Shown here piece after piece: positions 60,677 to 64,000 of a stretch of 64,000 nt of DNA. This stretch comes from Phanerodontia chrysosporium (lineage: Eukaryota; Basidiomycota; Agaricomycetes; Polyporales; Phanerochaetaceae), in the NCBI GenBank assembly GCA_001910725.1, contig MJGA01000034.1, forward strand, positions 62,001 through 126,000, read 5' to 3'. The notes under the pieces were generated by a model. The model made no database searches. It saw only the letters and a program-made list of their open reading frames with translations, and had not been told where the DNA came from. The translations under genes were made by a program, and so were the position numbers. How positions within the stretch are numbered: position 1 is the stretch's first letter; every line of letters begins with the position of its first letter.

Positions 60677-62733
60677 TTATACAGCTTCCCTCCTGCGTGG
60701 CGTCGCGCGCAGAATGTCATCCACCCTGAACTCATCCAGTGAGTAAACATGCTGATTGCTGCGATAGAGGAGACGCACCGAAGAATCATCTCCGCAGCTT
60801 CACTCGCACTGAGGACGACCTGGCGCTTCAACTTGTAGCTCTCAGTGATACCAAGCTCCTTCATCGAACCGATGGTGCCCTGGTTCATGTCTACGCGAGT
60901 GCGTAAGCATTGGCCAACTTTCCAATACAAGCTAACATACCAAGACCAGCGTCTGTCTTGCCATCGTAGTGCGCTGCGCGAAGGCGGGATACGAGGTCTG
61001 ACGAGTCGTAGCCGGCGTTGTCGGCGAGGATAGTGGGGATCTGACGGAGAGCACGCGCGAAGGCCTCAGCAGCGATGGCCTTCTTGCCTGGATCTTGCGC
61101 GCCTCCTCATCGACGGCGCAGCTCATGAGCATCTCAGAGCAGCCACCGCCAAGGACAACACGCGTCTCCTTCACTGTCTGCGAGAGGACAGACAGCGCAT
61201 CGTGCAGTGAACGCTCAGCTTCGTCGATCATCTGGTTTGTCGAGCCACGCAGCACTACGGTGCAAGCCTCGCCAGCCGCAACACCGGAGAACTTGATGAG
61301 CTGAATAAACCGCTTGTCAGCGACAACGCAGGAAAGTGGACCATGCCGACACACCTTGTCCTCGCCAATCATGATTTCCTCGATGAGCTCGCAGTGACCG
61401 AGCTTGACGAGATCTGGCCGATCGAACGTGCTGGCAATTTCACCACCGGTGACAAGGGAGAGCCGTTCGACACCCTCGAAGTCCGCGTGCTCGATGACCA
61501 TGATGCCCTTCTCGGCGAGCAGCGACTCGGGGTAGTTGTAGATCAGCTGCCTGTTGACGAAACAGTTGATACCATGTGCCGCAATAGCGTCAACCTTCGC
61601 CTTCATCTTTTCCTGCACGGGGGGTCGGCTCGTTGCATCGAAGAGAGGGGATGAAGGCCACTCACACGTTCAGCACGCTCAAGCTCAGCAAGCTTACCCG
61701 TGCTATCGACCTTCAGACGGGCACCGAACACTTTGATCTTGTCAGTATCCATAGCTAGAGAGCATACATACATTCAGCGTTTGGATCTAGTAGAGCAGAA
61801 GTATCCTAGCTCACAGGTGTTGGCAATCATGATTTTCGCGTTTTCAAGTCGTTTGGGCGAGTTGACGGCGATGGTCTTGTCAAGAATAAAGCCTGACAAT
61901 CAGGTCAGAGAGATACTTCCTGTCGCGACAATTCACATACCCTCATCGAGGTACGAGTCTGTAAGTTTTCCACCCGCCTTCTTGATGATTTGGATGTGGT
62001 CGAGGTCAGTCGAGCCCTGTTCCCAGACACTGTAAGTCAGCGTGTCATAACCTGGATATGGTCAACGCGTACCTTCAACCGCAGGACCGCGTCTACAGCA
62101 AGATTGGCGAAGTAATCCTTGTCTTGCGACAGAACTTTTGATGACAGGGTTGTCCGTGCAATGTTGAACAAGTCCTGCCTGAATCGCGCTGGGTCTTGTC
62201 TGATGAGAGGAAGTCAGGGTAGCTCTACACTATTGGCTGGTCAAAGCTCACGAGTTGTCAGTCGCAGACTTCTCCAACGCCTTCAAAGCCGCAGCACTAG
62301 CAATCCGGTACCCCTCCACAATGGTTTGGGGGTGGATCTTCTGTGCAACCAGCTTCTCCGCCTCTCGCAACAACTCCGCGGCCAACACGCATACACTGGT
62401 GGTACCGTCACCGACCTCGTCATCTTGCACCTTCGAGATATTCACGAGAATCTTGGCGGCAGCATTGTCCAGCTGTATCGACTTCAGAATGGTGGCACCG
62501 TCATTTGTCACGCTGATCTCGCCGGTGGATGCTGATTGCAGAATCTTGTTCATGCCCTTGGGGCCGAGGGTCGATTTGACGAGATCGCCAAGTGCAAGCG
62601 CACCGACGAAGGAGGAGAGCCGCGCATTCTCAGCCTTCTCCTCTGTTGCCTGCGACCATATTTCATGATCAGCATGCTAGAAGGACTATCCACGTGTAAA
62701 GCATACCTCCGCGCCGAAAATGTTCATGGACAT
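60677..62733 (-). CDS. CCT2: Chaperonin TCP-1 subunit beta (CCT2)
   Basis: ATG at 62733 (MSMNIFGAE, a 27-nt first exon), second exon 62649-62252, stop at 60679-60677. Group II chaperonin motifs: [40 protein letters not shown], the ATP site [80 protein letters not shown] and [20 protein letters not shown]. The TRiC/CCT ring folds actin, tubulin and other cytosolic proteins. At about 61087 the frame breaks: after ARKIQ the expected [20 protein letters not shown] and [20 protein letters not shown] follow only one base off. Because CCT2 is an essential single-copy gene, a lost G in the assembly is more likely than a pseudogene. The C-terminus [20 protein letters not shown] then [16 protein letters not shown] is intact. 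Confidence 0.93.
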
Positions 62734-63004
62734 GGTGGAGGAAACGTTGCAAGTGAGAGACTAGTCGCGAAACTCTGGAATGTGCAAGCGAATGCCTGCC
62801 ACCAAATGAGGCTCAGGTTCCCACGGTAATACTTCGGTAGTAACTCCTAGGCTAGGGTCAGATCTATTCTCAGATGTAAGTATCGAGGAAACACCGTCAA
62901 CTCTTACCTCCACGTCGACCTCAAGGCTGCCCTCCCTCCACGTTCTCTCGTCTCTCTTTTATCCATTTAATATCTTCTGACTCGCCTCACTCTTACCACT
63001 GGCG
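62734..63004. promoter_or_regulatory. Divergent promoter of CCT2 and the PMT gene
   Basis: 271 bp between the two start codons. A CT-rich stretch (62931-62962, CCCTCCCTCCACGTTCTC and following) just upstream of the PMT start is a likely transcription-start region. Confidence 0.55.
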
Positions 63005-64000
63005 ATGTCGGCCGGTGTGCGCGTCCGCAGAGCGGCGTCACCGCCGCCAAGTCTCATTGCTGCTGCGCCGCGATTCCCCAACCCAAAGCATGACCATCTG
63101 GATGCAGACGAACGAAGAGCAGCAGCGTCGCGGGGATACGGGCCAGGAAGGAAGGGCCAGGGGCATGGTCACGCACCAGGAGGCGTAAACCTCGCACCTG
63201 CCGAATGGAAGCTGTTGGGTGTCATCGTCCTCATTGCCTTCGGCGTTCGCTTGTTCCGCATATCCCAGCCGGCCAGTGTTGTGTAAGTCTCCCTCGCATG
63301 CACCAGATGTCTGTTAGTGTGCACGATACGCCGAACGCGTGGCAATGTCAACTATCGTTGTGCTATGCGTCATGTTCCGTGCGCCTACGTATCCGACCAT
63401 TACTGACTAGTGCTCGCATCTAGTTTCGATGAAGTCCACTTTGGAAAGTTCGCGTCGAGATACATCAAGTCCTCATACTTCGTGGACGTCCACCCACCAC
63501 TGGCAAAACTGCTCATAACCCTGGCAGGGTTCATATTTGGCTATGACGGCAACTTCGATTTTAAGGACATCGCAAAGTCAGTGTGTTTACACACTCCATG
63601 AACCCGTCAATTGACGCATTATTTCAGACCATATGAAAATGTCCCATACGTTGCGATGCGCATGGTTCCCGCTCTATTGGGCGTCCTCACGGTTCCGCTG
63701 TCATACCTTACACTTCGTGCACTCGACTGTCGTGCCACCACTGCACTCCTCGCTGCTCTCTTCATCACCTTCGAAAATGGCATGATCACTCAGTCGCGGC
63801 ACATCCTGCTTGATTCCCCTCTTATCTTTTTCACTGCCCTGACCGTCTTCCTCTGGTCCGGCTTCTGCAACGAAGACAGGCGCGAACCCTTCACCGAGAG
63901 TTGGTGGGTCTGGCTCGGTTTGACTGGTTTATCACTGGGTGCCGTCGTCAGCTGCAAGTGGGTTGGCTTGTTCACTATTGCGACGATCGGCCTTGGCACT
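63005..64000 (+). CDS. Dolichyl-phosphate-mannose-protein mannosyltransferase, PMT2-like (5' part)
   Basis: Exons 63005-63282, 63424-63576 and 63628 to beyond the window join in phase. After a cytosolic Ala/Arg-rich start comes the first membrane helix ([18 protein letters not shown]), then the luminal loop with the catalytic-site motif [31 protein letters not shown] (the DE pair is typical of PMTs), and further helices ([56 protein letters not shown]). PMTs transfer mannose from dolichol-phosphate to Ser/Thr of secretory proteins in the ER. The [20 protein letters not shown] and [14 protein letters not shown] stretches look most like PMT2-type proteins; the MIR domain lies outside the window. 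The start has a CT-rich leader directly upstream. Confidence 0.9.

Noticed and set aside
60677..62733. CCT2 as a pseudogene because of its frame break
   Set aside because: Everything on both sides is strongly conserved and splice-consistent; one missing base in a G run is the better explanation.
1..64000. CRISPR arrays, operons, riboswitches, rRNA and tRNA genes
   Set aside because: No regular spaced repeats and no prokaryotic gene organisation. I could not recognise any rRNA or tRNA by eye, but a tRNA would need a covariance-model scan to exclude.

Overview
The window looks like nuclear DNA of a filamentous basidiomycete, probably an Agaricomycete. Genes are dense, use both strands, and are split by many short introns (about 41-67 nt) with GTRNGT donors and YAG acceptors. 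Many products are typical of that group: Gti1/Pac2 (WOPR), alpha-type kinase, Ric-8, PMT, and integrase-core and chromovirus elements. The lineage call is inference. Exon coordinates were built by hand from splice signals and frame continuity.

Region 1 (1-2.2 kb): 3' end cut off, a Bud14/Tea4-like SH3 plus Ras-association polarity protein on the minus strand. Region 2 (about 2.6-36 kb) is an accessory island of mobile DNA. It holds: (a) a full-length, poly(A)-tailed, APE-type non-LTR retrotransposon (2645-10999, minus) with a 16-bp target-site duplication, inserted in a repeat whose uninterrupted relative lies at 32.7 kb; (b) a 5'-truncated WOPR gene next to an apparently intact seven-exon integrase-core gene (12950-14831); (c) a complete Ty3/gypsy chromovirus (18565-26695, minus) with 337-bp LTRs, a CTCTG duplication, a dUTPase domain in pol, an extra 3' ORF and a Tf1-like self-priming site, sitting inside an exon of an otherwise open alpha-kinase gene (16389-27395, plus); (d) a Prm10/ThrE-like membrane protein gene with frame breaks; (e) a multi-exon gene of unknown function (29738-32099, minus); (f) a pogo/Fot1-type DNA transposon (33080-36033) with 25-bp inverted repeats and TA duplication.

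Region 3 (36.9-64 kb) is housekeeping euchromatin: Mediator subunit MED10, the Galpha exchange factor Ric-8, a Ser-rich hypothetical gene, two related UbiE-type methyltransferases flanking a histidine phosphatase and a coilin, a small unknown gene, a large mitochondrial PPR protein, a transmembrane PDI-like protein, the KEOPS subunit Cgi121, an IFI6/ISG12-like membrane protein, an O-methyltransferase, chaperonin CCT2, and the 5' part of a PMT mannosyltransferase.

A cross-cutting observation is that several genes expected to be functional (CCT2, Cgi121, the PPR gene) and some transposon ORFs are each broken by what looks like single missing G/C bases. This suggests residual assembly error rather than pseudogenes. 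The most distinctive biology is the dUTPase-bearing, apparently self-primed chromovirus with a third ORF, caught after a recent insertion into an alpha-kinase gene.
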